This document shows, one piece after another, positions 1 to 13,800 of a stretch of DNA of 64,000 bases. Positions within the stretch are counted from its first letter, which is position 1, and the number at the start of each line of letters is the position of its first letter. The DNA lies in contig NW_004624801.1 in NCBI RefSeq assembly GCF_000247695.1, positions 4,216,200-4,280,199 on the forward strand, written 5' to 3'. Source of the DNA: Heterocephalus glaber (lineage: Eukaryota > Chordata > Mammalia > Rodentia > Bathyergidae). The notes below the pieces were generated by a model that had not been told where the DNA came from, ran no database searches, and saw only the letters and a program-made list of their open reading frames with translations. The translations under genes were made by a program, and so were the position numbers.

Positions 1-1540
1 CATCATGCCCACAACAATGGGAGAGGGGCCTCTGGCCTCCAGAGCAGCCCCTCAGAGCCTAAGGGCCGAACACCAGCCCAGCGGCCTGTTTCCATTGTGT
101 CCACTGGGACCCGTTTCAGGGAGACAGCTGAAGCCCCAAGTGTTTGGACCCTGCTATGAGGGTGAGCTCCTGCAGTGAAGGAGCCCGGGGACAGCTGTCT
201 TTGGTGGAGCTGCACAAAGCCTGGTCACCTGCCAGGAGGCATGGATATGACCTGGCCCCCTAGAGTTCAGCCTCTGACTTCTCACCCTTGCCTGGGGCCT
301 TGGGGATCTGTGGTCACAGCCCTCTGGCCTCTGTCTTCCTTTTATGGCACTGCTGCCTTCCCCCCTTTCCCTTCCACCATCTGCACCAGAATCCCTGAAG
401 AGGAACCCAGCTGGAGAGAAGAATCTCTTACCCAGAAAAGTCCCGGGCCGTGACCTTCACTGGCTGTACTACTCTGATGGGAAACCTCGAGTCCTTATCC
501 TTATCTCAGGGGAGGAGAGTACAGCTGGGAACAACCCTCAGGGTGTCCCAGGGCCAGGTTTGGACACTAATCACCCATGTCCCCAAAGGTGCTGTGTCCC
601 TGGAGGTCAGCCCCTCAAAGTCCCCACTGCTCCTGAGAAGTGAGGACAAAGTTCTCCCAGTGCTTCAGAGTCATCATCCACCCAGCTAGGAGCTGCTTCT
701 ATCATGCAGCTTCCACCCCACCCCCAAACCTTCCAGGGGAGGCAGCAGACCTCAGATGATACCTAGCCGCAGGGGTGAGGTACAAATATCAGATAGATGT
801 CATTAGGTTAGTTAATATTGGTGAGAGTGCTGGGTAAACTACAAAGTGTGGTCCAGCTGGGGTGATTAAGATAATGAGCTCATTATAATAATTACTGTAA
901 TCATGGGAAATGGAGGCTGGGGTGGGGGAGGCTGTGGGCAGCAGGGCCAGGCAGGGAATTCGTGGGCAAGTCGGACGACTTAGACACTTGGGGCCGGGCC
1001 TTGTTGGAGCCAGATTGAACAATGGGGCCCCAACACAGCTGTCTGGCTCTGCTCTGCAGTCCCCTGTGAATCACAACCCCACAAACCTGTGGCCTTTCAC
1101 CCTGAAGGAAGCCTATGCCTCTGTGTGTACCATGGCCGAGAAGGGCTTGGGCAGGGGTCTGGATCAGCTGCAGGCTGTGCTGGGGAGGGGTCGCTTGGAG
1201 TGCTGGGTGGGTTTCTTCTGTGTGCCACTGCCCAGCATCCAGCCACCCGGTAAAGGGGACCTGAACCCCAGCTCCTTGCCCAGGGGACCAAACAGCTTTC
1301 CTTCCCTTAGGGTTTAGTAAGCTTTAATGTAGGCCTTCAGGCTCTGCAGTGCCATGAGCTCTGCTGACTTGTGTTTGTACCTGCAGCAAACCTGTGGGCA
1401 ACCCCTAGTTGGAGAAACTGAGGCACGGGGAGGTTTTTTTTTTTATTGCTGTGCTGCCCCAAGGTTGAAAGCTAGTACAATTCAGCCAGAACCCAGGCCT
1501 CGGATCTCAACCTTGTGCTCTTTCCTGCCCTCTAGGGGAA

Positions 1541-1593
1541 CACACGCACGCACACGCACGTACACACACTCACCCACACACACCCGCACACCC
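1541..1593. repeat. degenerate CA-rich simple repeat
   Basis: This tract of ACAC interrupted by G, T and CC keeps long frames open on both strands by low complexity. Confidence 0.75.
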
Positions 1594-2138
1594 CTCTGCT
1601 CCCTACCTGGCCATGGCCAGCCCAGCTCCCAGGTAACCTCGGAAGCTCAAGTGCTTCCTCCCTCCCAGAGGTTTGCAGTAGAATGGCCTGGGGGGCTTGT
1701 TTAGCTGGAGTGCAGCCTCCACTCCCTGAGTTTCCCATTCTGTACATCTGAGGTGACATCTCTGCAGTGACTCTTTGGTAGTGCTGGTGGCCCCGGGACT
1801 CCACGTGGACGAGCAGTGTCGCATCCTTTAATCAACAGTTTAGAGGTCTGGGAGAGAGCTGAACTGTCCCTGTCATTCTCAGCTTATCTTCCCCATGAGA
1901 AGCCAGACCTGGTCTCTAGGGCTTGGCACTTCTGTCTCCCTGGGAGGGGCACCTGTGCCCTGAACCACTGAGGGGAGTGTGTGCAGAGCAAACAGGTAAG
2001 TAGGTCAATGTAGTGATTTTAATTTTTTTAAATTTTGTTTTCTATGGAAAAATATCAGGAGGAAAGACTGGCTTGACAGATGTTTATTGCTATGCTTGTT
2101 TTATTTTCAGTGGAGAGGTTTAAGAAAGAGAGTAGTTA

Positions 2139-2221
2139 GAGCTAGGGATGTAACTCAGTGATAGTGTGCTTGGCCTAGCAGGCAGGAAGCCGGGGGTTCC
2201 ATCCCCAGCACCACAAAAAAA
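2139..2221 (+). mobile_element. ID-like tRNA-derived SINE
   Basis: It reads GCTAGGGATGTAACTCAGTG then TTCCATCCCCAGCACC and poly-A. It is a diverged member with AGCACC instead of the GGTACC ending common elsewhere in the window. Confidence 0.75.
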
Positions 2222-3806
2222 TTTACAGGCATGGAAGGAGGAAAAAATGGTACTAGGGCCAAAGTTTGCAAATAATTTTTTATCAGCCCTTTGTTCTATA
2301 TTGTTGGTGTAATAAAAGAATGTAAAAACAGTACTGGTCTTGCTCATAATGTCACCATTTAATAATTGTGCCATTTGTTTCAAAGGCATAAAGCCCTTCT
2401 GCATTTATCTTATTAAATTGAATAGGAATGCTTACTAGGGTGATGCTTCATTATTGAATGAACTTTGACATGGTTTGGAGTTTATCTTCCCTGTGTCAAG
2501 CTATAAGCTTGCCAAATCAAGAATGCATCGAGTATCTCTCTATCTTGTTATTTCTTAGCCCTGCACCAGCTCCTAAGAACCAGGCACAAGCGAGAAAACA
2601 ACAAGCCACTGATATTGAGAAAACAAAACAGAGCCATTCTCTTTTCTGGAACCAGGAAGTCACAGAGTAGGGCAGATGCGAAAAGCCACAAGGTTGATGC
2701 TAAGTCCCCATAACTCCGTGAGCCCAGAGTTGGCCACGAGGAGTGACATGCAGCTGGCCTCTTGCTATGCCCTCCTTTGTGTCGTTTTTTATCTTCCAAG
2801 CCTCGGAGCTGAAGGCTGCCGGATGAGATTAGCACACACTGTCCCCCTTCCAGCCTGTTGTGCTTCTGCATTTAGCGTGACAATTTCAGAACAACAAAGC
2901 CCTTCTTTCCCTGGCTGCCAACACACAGGCTCAGCAGGGGTGAGCTTGGGCTGCTGGGCTGCATCCTGGCAGCCTGGGCCTGGCTGTTTGAAAGCACCTT
3001 TGCAATACAAGCTCCACCCCGTACCCCTTGTTTGGAAGCCAGCGAGGACAGTCACTGCCGTTGTCCTTCTGTTTCTACCTTGCACAGCCAAATGCTTCCT
3101 TCAGACACAGCCATAGACAAATGCTTCCACTCAACTCCAAGCCCTTAAAGTCCAGTCAAGGAACAGGAGCCTGGCCAAACACCTGGCAGGACAAATGTCC
3201 AGGGGAGGACATGAGTCCCCACAGAAGGTACCGATTTCCTCCTCCTGACCCACACCCAGGCTCTGCAGAGGCCAGGTCTGATCTCTCTTCTGTTTTGCAA
3301 AGTCCTGTTGTTCTGGCTTCACCAGGAGTTAGGACTCAGCTGTTGGTATCTCCACAACCAAATGCTTCTCTTATAGGGATGTAGAAATCCTGTGAGAATA
3401 AAGATCGAGGTAACAACATAGGTGTTCTTCAGTTTCAACATTTTATTTCTCTAAAAGAGAATTCTTTCAAGCATTTCAAGTTTTAAGAGTCTTCAAGGAA
3501 GAAAAACCGACTATTGTGTTTCCCCATTTGGATCTTCATAAACAAACTGAGTATCCATTTATCTGAAATGCCTGGGATCAGAATTGTTGGGATTTGAGAG
3601 CTTTTCAGATTTTAGAATATTTGCATGGCTTTTCCTGCTAGAGATTTAAGAAGTTTCAGATTTTGTATTTCCAGACTGGAGATGTTCAATCTATACAGTA
3701 AGGCACTAGATCTTAAGAGCCCAGGTCCTGGTGAAGGCCAGACCAGGGATTCCTGCCTGGTTTGAAGGACATGCAGTCTGGGTGGGTATGTAACTTTCTG
3801 TCATTA

Positions 3807-4167
3807 CAGTGGACCCTCGAGTTACGAATGGCCTGACATACAAACAACTTGTGTTATGACCAGAATTTTAGTTTTAACTTGCAACCAGTCCTGCATTACT
3901 CCCCAAATGCCGGCCACTTATGCTTCCGATGGTCTCAGATACAGATTTAACCCTTAAAGAGTTTTGGAAGGAACATTACAAGATATTCCCTGTGTGGGGT
4001 TAACTGAGAAATCCTGGGCCAATGTCTCTCTAAAGACACTGAGATCTGCCTGTCTACAGGAGAGAGACTTCAAAGGCTGTGTACAGGAGCCTGAGCCTTC
4101 AATTGATCAACTTGAGTTACAACCAGCCCTCAAGAACAAATTGAGTTTGTAAGTTAAGGGTCCACTG
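3807..4167. mobile_element. Tigger-like (Tc1/mariner superfamily) DNA transposon remnant
   Basis: It is 361 bp, flanked by TA (3805-3806 and 4168-4169). Terminal inverted repeats start CAGTGGACCCT at both ends, with looser pairing for about 10 more bases. An internal frame (SWANVSLKTLRSACLQ) loosely resembles the C-terminal W..V...T...AW region of pogo/Tigger transposases; that part is weak. Confidence 0.75.
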
Positions 4168-4678
4168 TATAACAAATACCTGATAATTAACTTAGAAAGA
4201 GACTGTGTTTATGTTCTTTTCCAGTTTGGGAGATTTCAGCCCATGGCTGGTTGGCCCCTTTTGCTTTTGGGCCCATAGCCTAGCAGAGCAGAGTTGCTCA
4301 CCTCCTGGGTAGGAAACAAAAGAGAAAGAGGAAGAGACTAGATCCACCGATCCCCTTCCTGGAAGTACCCCAGTGACTTAAAGACCTCCCATGGGCCCCA
4401 CCTCTTAAAATTTCCTCTGCCTCCCCTATTGATCCTTGCCAAGCTGGGGACCAAGCCTTTAGTACATGAGCCTTGGGGAGATATGGCAGGTCCAAACTGT
4501 AACAGTGAGTGACAGGGCCTATCTTTTGCCCCACAAGCTCTCTCCAGCCCTGGGCTATCCTGAGTCCCTTCAAGCTCAAGCAGCTTTTGGAGACCTCCTC
4601 CAAAGTGAGAAACCAAAATCTCACCTGCCTGGGTTTCTCCTGGCAAGGCCTAGAGTCTCAGCCCCTGCCTCTCCCTAG

Positions 4679-4899
4679 GTGTTCGAGAATGCCCAAAGGA
4701 TGAAGGTGGACTTGGAGCAGCACCTGGCCCGGCTCAGCGAGATCTTTGCTGCCCGAGGTGACTACATCCAGACCCTAAAGTTCATACAGCAGATGGCGGG
4801 CAATGCTGTTGCACAGCTGTCTAGGCTGCCTGTGTGGAGGGAGGCCACTGTGCAGCTGACTGAGCTGTCGGACCAGACCACCTATGTGGAGTACTACAG
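4679..4899 (+). CDS. TTYH2: TTYH2 exon 4 (extracellular helical domain, RGD)
   Basis: The acceptor is CTCCCTAG|G and the donor CAG|GTGAGG. Entry is phase 0 (codon GTG at 4679) and 2 nt are left for the next exon. It encodes VFENAQRMKVDLEQH followed by a helical region up to DQTTYVEYYR. The RGD tripeptide is at 4754-4762; it is conserved in tweety proteins and has been discussed as integrin-like. It is called exon 4 because 11 exons are seen here and the human gene has 14; that numbering is inferred. Confidence 0.94.
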
Positions 4900-7800
4900 G
4901 TGAGGGGCCAGCAGGGCTGCATCAGGCCCAGTGATGCCTCCAGCCTCACCTGTGAGGCATGTGAGCAAAGAGCGGCTGAGGGGGTGCTGCCCCGCCCTTA
5001 CCACCTTGGATCTGCAAATTCATTCCTCTAGCCTTTGGGTGTCCACTGACATCTCCCCTGCCTGCCCATCTCCCAAGGTCTATCTGGAGCAGAGACCCCC
5101 TGGGGCAGAGTCTAGGAAGGTCACTTTGAGGAGCACCTAGGAGAGGGGCAGCAGTCCTGGCCTGAGGGAGACTCCCAGCCAAACAACAGCAGGCACTCGG
5201 GAAGTACGTGTCCATTGTGCTCTCAGAGCTGGATGTCCAGATGCCTGAGTCATGGAGAATAGTGTCAGCTCTTTGAATCACACCCCCAAATGTGTCAGCT
5301 CCTCTTCAAGCCATTGACGAAAGTCAGAGCTTTTACCCCAACATTGCACAATAGTCTCTGCTTTTCTGGGTTTGTTTCCCATTTTGTCATCAAGCCGTAC
5401 CCCAGGAGGTCACCGCTGGGCTTAGTCCGGAGAAAGTGCTCCTGAGACATCCTCCCCAAGAGAAGGTGCTGGCAGGGTCCTGAGGAGGGGGAGCTTCTGA
5501 AGTCCCCACTCTGGATGGTGCTCCCATCTCTCGCCCCTCCCTCCCCTAGCACTGCGTTTCCGTGATGTCACAGAAACACTGAATACTATGGGACCTAACC
5601 CCTCCAGACAGTACCTTCCTCACCAGACAAAAAGAAACTGCCAACTCTAAGGTCCGCCTGTGACCTCTCCTGGCCCCAGACAGTGGTATCTGATGAGTCC
5701 TGTGACCCGTAAGCTAGTCGCTGCCTGAGCCCTTGAAATCTCTGGGGCAGGGGTGTGTCCAGGATGGTGTCCATGTTGACCTTACTCTTCTCTGAGTGTA
5801 CCTAACATAGGGCCCTCATGGACATTTTGATGAAGGTAGTGATGAAATACGAAGTGTGATCAAGATACAGTGAATGTTTAAATGTCAAAGCATTTATCAC
5901 AGTAAAAGACATGGCCATTAATCCCTCTCAAAATACTCCTCTTAGCTATGAACACACTTATCCCATCATTCTTGGCTCTTTCTGAAGAAATTCTGGAAGT
6001 CCTCTTTTGTGAGAGTCTTTAGAAAGTGTGGTAAAAATATGGTGACTGCCGCTGCTGAGTGCCATCCAAGGAAAAGACAGGCTATACCAACATTACTGTG
6101 TGTCTTCATCCGCTTTATTCACTGGATCTGGTTTTTCCCGAAAGTCAAAATGACCATGAAAGGTAAACATTTTGCATTGATTCAGAACTTTGAGGCAGCC
6201 ACAACACCACAACTAAAGACATTCACAAATGAGGACTTCTTGAACCGCTTTAAAAAGTGGCAAGAGCCAGGCATGGTGGTCCATACCTGTAATCCCAGCA
6301 CTTGAGAGGCTGAGGCAGGAATTGCCGAAAGTTCAAGGCCAACCTGGGCTACGAAGTGAGTTCAAGGTCAACCTGAACTACACAGGGAGACCCAGATTTA
6401 AAAAAAGCAGGATGGGGGTGGGGGGACGACACAATAACCAAGTTTAGTGTGTTTGAAGGGAGGAGGGACTATTCTGAGGTGGTTTAATGGTAATGTGTCT
6501 TTAAGACACATTCATGTATTCCAGTGGGTGATAGAAAGTATTCCCTCTGATCCTCATCCCCAAATACCCACCCTTTATTCAGAGGAGAAAGAGTCTAGCC
6601 CAAGATGGGCCTCTGCAGCTTCTGAAAATGGATAGTATACCGGAGCTTCCCCATTTCCGCGTCCATTTGTGGTGCCTTCTCCTGCCTGAGCTGCTGTAGA
6701 TCTCAGGCTCATTCTCGGAGCTCAGGGGCACAGCGTCACCACCTCCAGAGATCCTGCCCAGTGGTTCTGCTCTGTGGCTGTCCAGCGGGGCCAGTGCTCT
6801 TGACACTTTACACAAGGCCTGTGATAACTTCAAGGAGCTCGCAGGCGGAGAGGCTCACAGGGAGGAGGCATGGTCGGCTGCAGAGCCAGGATGTGGCGAG
6901 CTGAGGGACCCGGGGTGGGAGTGGCTCCACAGGCGAGAGCCAGGTTCTTGGTCAGAAATCCCTCCCCAGTACTCACTGCTGCTTTGGGAGAACAGGCCTG
7001 CCAGCTGTTTCTAGGAACTGCTTACGCATGAGAGGTACGCAGGGCCACGCGGAGCCCCAGCTGCAGAGGGCTGGTTAGGAGCCCCCAGCTGGGGTTCCTG
7101 GGTCTAGAAGGGGAGGAGGACAGAAAGCAGCACATCTTTAGTTTGGGGACATGGAGCCGGTGCCTTGAAATACATTGTCCATGTCCTTTGCAGTTCCTGT
7201 GAAGTGTCTGGGATTCCTAGGCCAGGCTCCCCGCACCATGACTTTCCAATCTGCTAACCTTGGATGGATTCTCAGGTCCCCTTCAGCTCTGAGTCTAAGA
7301 AACCTGGCTCCCTGGTGGTCTCCAGCAAGTGGCAGTCAGGCTCTGTGCTTGTCCCACAGCCCTGACTCTATTTCTAGGAAGCCCAGAGACCCCTGTGTTG
7401 TTCATGGCTGAGGACTTCTATTAAGCCTTTTGATTTTGGCTTTAGGCCCTGACCCGTAAGGATGGAATGAATGTCATTTGACTTTCAAGGACCTCCAGCT
7501 TCCTCCCTTCCCCAAAGAGCCTCTTTGTCACTTTCTGCCAGCTCCACCCGCCCCCTACCCTCACTCCCAAAGCTCCCTTGCTCCCTTTGTGGTGTTGGTG
7601 AAGGGTAAATCCATCGCTGGAGGGCAGGGGCCAATGGATTTATTTGGCTCTTGTATGAAGAGAAATAATAATCAAAAGACTTCGCCCCACAGGGACCAAG
7701 AAAAATCCTGTGTCTGCCCCACCTCCAGCCAATCCCCCAGACTGGTTCCCATTGCAGGGCCAATAGGCTGAGGCTGGTACTGCATTGTGAAGACCACTTT

Positions 7801-10800
7801 GGGTCCTAATAGGAAGGAAAAGGGAAAAGGTCTGAGATTTTTCTCAGTGCTTGTTGACTTCGAGTTCTTGGATTCGGCAACCCTTGCTCAGCAGACATTG
7901 GAGAGCAGGGACTTTGCCATCCCTGGCTGCTTTGCTTTACTACCCTTCATGTCTAGCAAGCATGTGGTCTTTGACCCCCACTCTGTGAGTTGAATGAGAG
8001 GTTCCAGCTTCCTTTAAAAATAGGGAAACTGAGGTTCAAAGAGGCAAGGTGGTTTGCCAAGATCTCCTAGCTGGTGTGCAATGGCCTTCCCCATCAGTTC
8101 AGCCCTGGTCCCAAGAGCTGGGTGCTGGGAAGCCTGGAGGGCAGTGGGTAGGTGCCCTGGGTATCTTGACCCTGGATCTCTTGCCCCATCCAAGCTGTCT
8201 GGTGGTCAGGAACAAGCCTCCCCTGTGGTCATCCCCAGTGCTAAGCTCTCTGCATGGCACAAATGATGTTTGAAGTGAACCAATGTTGAATTGGTTCAGT
8301 GTGCTACATGGACGTCACACAGCTAGGGGCAAGCCCGGGAGACCTTGGAAAGGCCAGGCTGAGCATTCATCAGAGAAGTGGGCATCTCAGAGTCTTTCTT
8401 AGCTCTGTGATTATAGATGTCAGGGCCAGGCTGCTGCTGTCTGAGAGTTCAAGAAACAAAGGGAAGCAGGGTCCAAGGAGAGGGACACTTTGGAGCTGCA
8501 TTGTCCAGTATAGTGGTCATTAGCTGCATCTGGCTATTTAAATTTAATTAGAAGTCAAAGCTAAACATTTATTTCTTCCCTTCCATAAGCCACACACATC
8601 TCAAGTCCTCAGAACCACCTGTAGGTAGTAGCAGGTGTAGCTGGTAACACAGATGTAGACTGTTCCACTACACAGGAAGTTCTAGTGCAGATTGCTAGGT
8701 TAGACTTTCCGCTGAGGAGGATGAGGCAGACATAGGAGACATAGGAGTGGGAGGATGACCGCTTTGTTGAGGTAGAAACCAGGGTGCAGTCCCCAGAGTC
8801 CCCAAAGAGCTCTCAGCCCATGGCCTGGGCTCTGGCTGGCTCTGAGCAGCTTGCATAGTGCAGGTTCAGTGAGTCTAGGTGCTATGCAACCTCCCAGTGG
8901 GCAACAGGTGGGGAGCTCTGCCCTGGTGACCCTGATTTCCCTCCCGCCTAGGTGGCTCTCCTACCTCCTTCTCTTCATCCTGGACCTGGTCATCTGCCTC
9001 GTCACCTGCCTGGCACTGGCCAAACGCTCCAAGTGTCTCCTGGCCTCGTGAGTCGCCCTTCCTGTGGGCTAGGGACAAAGAACTAACTAGGAGAGAGGCC
9101 CTGGGGTGGGGGTGAGGCAACAGCCAGGCTGCCCTTCCTTGCCCCCAGCTGAGGAAGGACAGCGGACAGGGGTTCCCCATACGTTCCTGCCCTAGCTGTT
9201 CTCATTCTGGGCCAGCTGAAGGAACATAGGCCCAGTTCTAGCGCATCCAGCCACCAGGCCAACACCTCCTTAGCTGCATGTGCTCACAGCTGGGTCTCCA
9301 GCCCAGGAACTCTGCCTTTGGCAAGGGGTTGCGTAGCCTTCTCCCAGCCATTAACAGGCTGATGGCAGGGGAGGGGAGGGGATGGGAAAAGGGTACTGGA
9401 AGTGGGTGGCTGACCCCCAGTACAGGGGTCCCCTGCCCACCCACTCTCGGGCCCCACAGTACCTGCCTCTTTCTAGGATGCTGTGCTGTGGGTTGATAGC
9501 GCTGCTCCTCAGCTGGGCCTCCCTGGCCGCCGATACCACTGCAGCAGTAGTGAGTAGGGGCCCTGGGGGGGTGGTCTGTCTGGTGACCTGTCCTGTCCTG
9601 ACCCCTTGGGAAGGGCCAGCTGCTGGCTACTATCTCTCCCTTAGCATCCCAGAATCCTGGAGCCAAAGGGCTTAGCTCACCTTAGCCAGCCCTCACCCTC
9701 CAGGTGGGAAGACAGACTCAGAGACAGGACAGGGCTTGCCCAAGGTCATGGGGTATTTAGGGACGGAGCCAAGATGAACATCACTGCTTGTGAGGCATGT
9801 GTGGGTGGCCAGATGGCACAAAGAACTAACAGGGTGGGGTCTACAGCCTGGGCTTCAGAAGCTCACTCCTCTGGCCTCCCCACTTACACATACTGTACTG
9901 TGCGCGTGTTTCTCCACATGGTGCCTCAAAAGTGAGATTGAAAAGTGGGGGCTTCCTATTAGAATCATTTGGTCCTTAATAGACCTGACCCTGGAGCTGA
10001 GCTGTGTGCAAGAGCCTCTGCCAGTCTGTTCAGTGGGAGTTTTGCCACTCAGCAGCACCAGATCCCTTGGGTGCAGCAAGCAGAAGGTTGATGTTTGGTG
10101 TTGACAGTCACATCCTGTGGAAGAAAGGCTTGTAGGCAGGTCATTGTGACACAGTGAATCACTGTGCTGAAGTTACAAGCTGGTACGCGTGTGTGTGCAT
10201 GTACATGTGCAAGATGTGAGTGTGTGCTGGAAGGGGTGCACTTTACCAGGGAATTTCAAGAAACCCCTCCCTGATTCAAAAGCCACAAATCAGGGCCAGG
10301 GATTTAGCTCAGTGGCACCACACCTGCCTCACAAGTCCTGAGTTTCATCCCCAGTACAAAAAAAACAAAAAAACACCCCAAAAATCAAAAGCTACAGACC
10401 AGCCCCATGGCCTGTATCCATTCTGCCTGAGCTACCCTGGGGTGAAAAATGGAGGTGTCAGGAAGACAGTGTCTCTGGCTAGCTCAGGTCCTTGCTTTAG
10501 TGATAATGGAAATGAAAACTGAAGCAAGTTTGAATTTACAGACAATAGCTTTACTTGGAAGAAGGTAAGAGAAGATACAGAGAGGCCTCCGGTTTGGGTA
10601 GTACCTGGAGGGGGCACTCAGATGTAGAGGTTCAGACTGGGCCACCCACAAAAGCAGGAGGCCGGCTTTTAAGGGTCGGCTGGTGGGTTAGAGTCCCATT
10701 CAACGTTATCTCAGTCCTGCTTGTAGCTCTGGAAGAATCCTCAGGCTAGAGGGGTGATGCTGTTCCCATGAGATGACTGTCTCTGCTTGGGGCGGTCTCA

Positions 10801-13800
10801 GTCGTGTGAAGCTCTGTTGAAATCCAAAGTAACCATTGTTTAGGGCACTGGAGATTCTGGAAGGGATGAATGTCTCCGGAAATCTCTCATCCTGCTGTCC
10901 TGTCTTGAAGGATGTGTAGTCCAGGTAAATTGAGTGCTAATAAGCCTTGTTTTGCCAACTTTAGACAGACACTCCCTGAATGACTAACACACCTCTCCGC
11001 TGAGCTGAGAAGGCTTGAACCCAGAGGTTCACAAAATAAACATCAAACTTGGTTCTGCATTTAGTTACCTATTGGGCATTTGTAAAGAGTCAGTATTTTG
11101 GGGGTTTTTTAATCTTTTTTTCAGCGAAAACCACTTTTAAGTCCCCTAATGTCTCAGAAGAGAACACAAATCGTGCTTTTGATGAGTAACAGGTTAAAGG
11201 GCTCAGGAATTTGTTTGTCCATACAAGTGGCCTCTGAGTGTTAGAAGCTCCCTGCCCAAACTCATGCCTTGGCAAGTGTCTGGGTCTGCCCAGCAGCTCT
11301 GGCCTTGGGCACTTGACCTCTATGATGCCCACAGAATGAATGGCCCCTGGTGCCACTTGTGTCCACAGCCTTTGATCAGAAGAGAAAGGAGGTGGACATC
11401 TCTTGTCCCCCCATGCAGCATGGCTCCACACTGACCAGTGCAGAAAAGGATAGGGTACAAGCACCTGGCTCATGCTCAAAGTCCTCGTGGCCTCTGGGAC
11501 TGGAGGGCTATATACAGTGCAGGGAGGGAGCCCAGAGGCTACAGTGATGTGCACAGCTGTCTGGCTGGTGGCCTCTCCTCCCAGCACGAGTACCAGCACT
11601 GGGAAGTGTCCTGCAGCTTTCCTGGGGGTAGTCCTGCTTCCTGGCAGCCTCTGACTTCTGGACACATGGTAACTTCCAGCTTGCCACCATGAGCTGCCCC
11701 TTGGGAGCGGCTCCCTCCCAGCAGGGGCTCCTCCTCTCACCAGGCTTCCTGTTGAGGAGAGTACAGGCGATTGATTTCAGCTTGCAGTGCCCTGGAATGC
11801 CAGGGAGCTGGGAGCAGTGCCATTTCCCTAATTCCCTTTAGTCAGGCCCTTGTGCAGAGAGGGAGGGTGTGCAGCTAGGCTGAAAGGGCCTTTGATAGGG
11901 CCAGGGATGCTGTGCATGTTAATAGGAAGAGGGGTGAGGAGGAGCCGGGGCGGGGGGCAGCTGTCAGCAGATTATTGTGCAGAGCTTTTGTGTGGCCTGT
12001 GCTGCCCTGCTGCTCTCCCAAGCCTCTCCGCACCTGTCTCCAGAAGGGCCATCGTGGGCAGAGCCCTGTCCCTGAGAATGTGCTCCAGGTGACACTGAGA
12101 GAAACGTAGCTGAGGGCCAGGGAGCTGAGGGTGCTCAGAGCCTCCAGGCCTGTGACTCCAACCACACTTGCCCTGGCACCTGTGGGGTCAGCAGTGTGAG
12201 CCACAGAAGAGCTCTGGAGGTGTCAGCCGAGGAGCAAAAACACGAGCAAGGGCCCAGGATAGATTGGGTGAGAAGAGTCAATATCCCAGGGCAGCCTGGA
12301 ACCTCCCTGGGCTACTGGCACCTCCCAGTTGGAGCCACATCTCCCTATACTGTGTCCCAGCAGTGGAAGCTCAGAAAAGTCCCTAAAGTTCTCCGTGCCT
12401 CAGTTTCCTCCAGTGTAGAACAGGAGAATAAGAGCACCTGCCTCGAGGGGTTATGGAGCGGAAGAGGTGAGGTGATGAACCCATGGGAGGCACATCTTGG
12501 GCTCTCATCCCGTGAGGGTCATGGGTAGCCCTTGGGCCCAGCACCTCTGTCCTCAGAAACTGTTCACAGGCTCAGCCATCACCTGGGCTGGGTTCTGTGC
12601 AGCTTCTCCACCTGCCCAGCTGTGTCAGGTACCCCCTTCCTCCAGCTCACTCACCACTGCCTAAGGTACATGCACTCCTACATGTGCACACACAGGCATC
12701 CGTCTTCATTAGTAGATGATTTGACTCTGCACTAAGTCACGTGCCCTAAGCCAACCTAACTCCCCTGTCCCAGGAGCTATGAGCTGGGGGTAACTTGGGC
12801 TCTGAAATGCGGCCCTGGCCTAAGAGGAAGGCGGGAGGGGGACCACAGCAGCGGGGAGCCTCGGACAGGGCCTCCCCTCTCTCTCCTTGGGGTGAGCCAG
12901 CCCAAGATGGTGGCCTTGCTCTTTATTCTTCCCAAAGCTTCCTTGTCCCCCACTCCAGCCACTCCACTTCATGAGCTCTCTGGGCCTGATGGCTCTGCAG
13001 CTCTGGTTGGTAGTAATAAGCTGGGCTGACCTAGGCTGTGTGTTAGTGGCTTACGTATGTATAAAGCAACCTTCCCAGGGTCCCGAGTACCCGCCTGTGG
13101 TGAGTGTGAGAGTGTGTGCACGTGGAGCTCTGGGGAAGCACCGTGTCTAGTGGGGCCTGTTGCTCCCTCACACCCCTGTTTACATTTTTTAGCCATGACA
13201 GAGGCCTCAGCACCCATGCTAGAACCAGGCCTGGTAACTAGCAAGTCCACTTTCTATCTATCCTCTAGATGAATGAGTGGTACCGAGGTGTAAACCCCGA
13301 AAGCAGTGGCCCCTAAAGAAGGAAAGGGCCTCTGGCATTGCAGAGCCATCGGGAGAGGTCCCCTGCCCAGGGAGCATGCACTAGTGGGGACAGTGGCTCA
13401 GCAGAATGGGCCATAGGACCAGAGTTTACTGGGGCTGCTCTGAAAGGTAGAGGCTGCCTTTTGTCCGTGCCCCACTACACCCCAGGCCTGTGTGGGGTTG
13501 AGGAGGGCTGGCTCAGAGGATAGCATCCTTGCTGCCACCTCTCCCAAGGCCTGCTCTGCTCCCACATAGCCACAGGGGCCGTGGGGGTCACCTAGCCTGG
13601 CCATCCTGACTCCCAGTCCCACGCTCTTTCTGCACCCCACCCCATCTCAGCAGGGGAAGACCTGCCCCCAAAAGCTGCTAGATGGATTCAGCTCTAACCT
13701 CACTCTTTAGCAGAGGATTTATGGGGAACTTTATATTTTGACCGCCAGAGCATGCAGAGCTTAAAACCACCAAGAGGAATACAGTAGAGATGGGCAAATG

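Larger units (their letters stand above)
1..4678 (+). other. TTYH2 intron upstream of exon 4
   Basis: No TTYH2 exon was recognised here; I searched for the expected upstream coding words of the family. It holds a CA-rich tract (1541-1593), one ID-like SINE and one Tigger-like DNA transposon. The rest is unique intronic sequence. Confidence 0.75.
4900..8951 (+). other. TTYH2 intron 4
   Basis: It contains a mariner-like element split by a SINE (5850-6510), an inverted repeat at 8276-8298 and a hAT-like remnant at 8495-8700. The remainder shows no recognisable feature. Confidence 0.7.

Noticed and set aside
910..1317. 135-codon frame as a possible upstream TTYH2 exon
   Set aside because: It contains none of the expected tweety N-terminal words and no phase-matching splice pair was seen.
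1541..1593. CA-rich tract as Z-DNA or regulatory element
   Set aside because: Irregular and short; nothing links it to a promoter.
10293..10378. tRNA-like sequence (A and B boxes) as a real tRNA gene
   Set aside because: The same unit recurs over twenty times with poly-A tails and target duplications, so it is a SINE and not a functional tRNA gene; the cloverleaf is also incomplete.
11090..11740. 216-codon open frame on the minus strand in TTYH2 intron 6
   Set aside because: No recognisable domain, Ser/Pro/Arg-rich low-information composition, no splice or promoter context; long chance frames are expected in GC-rich introns.
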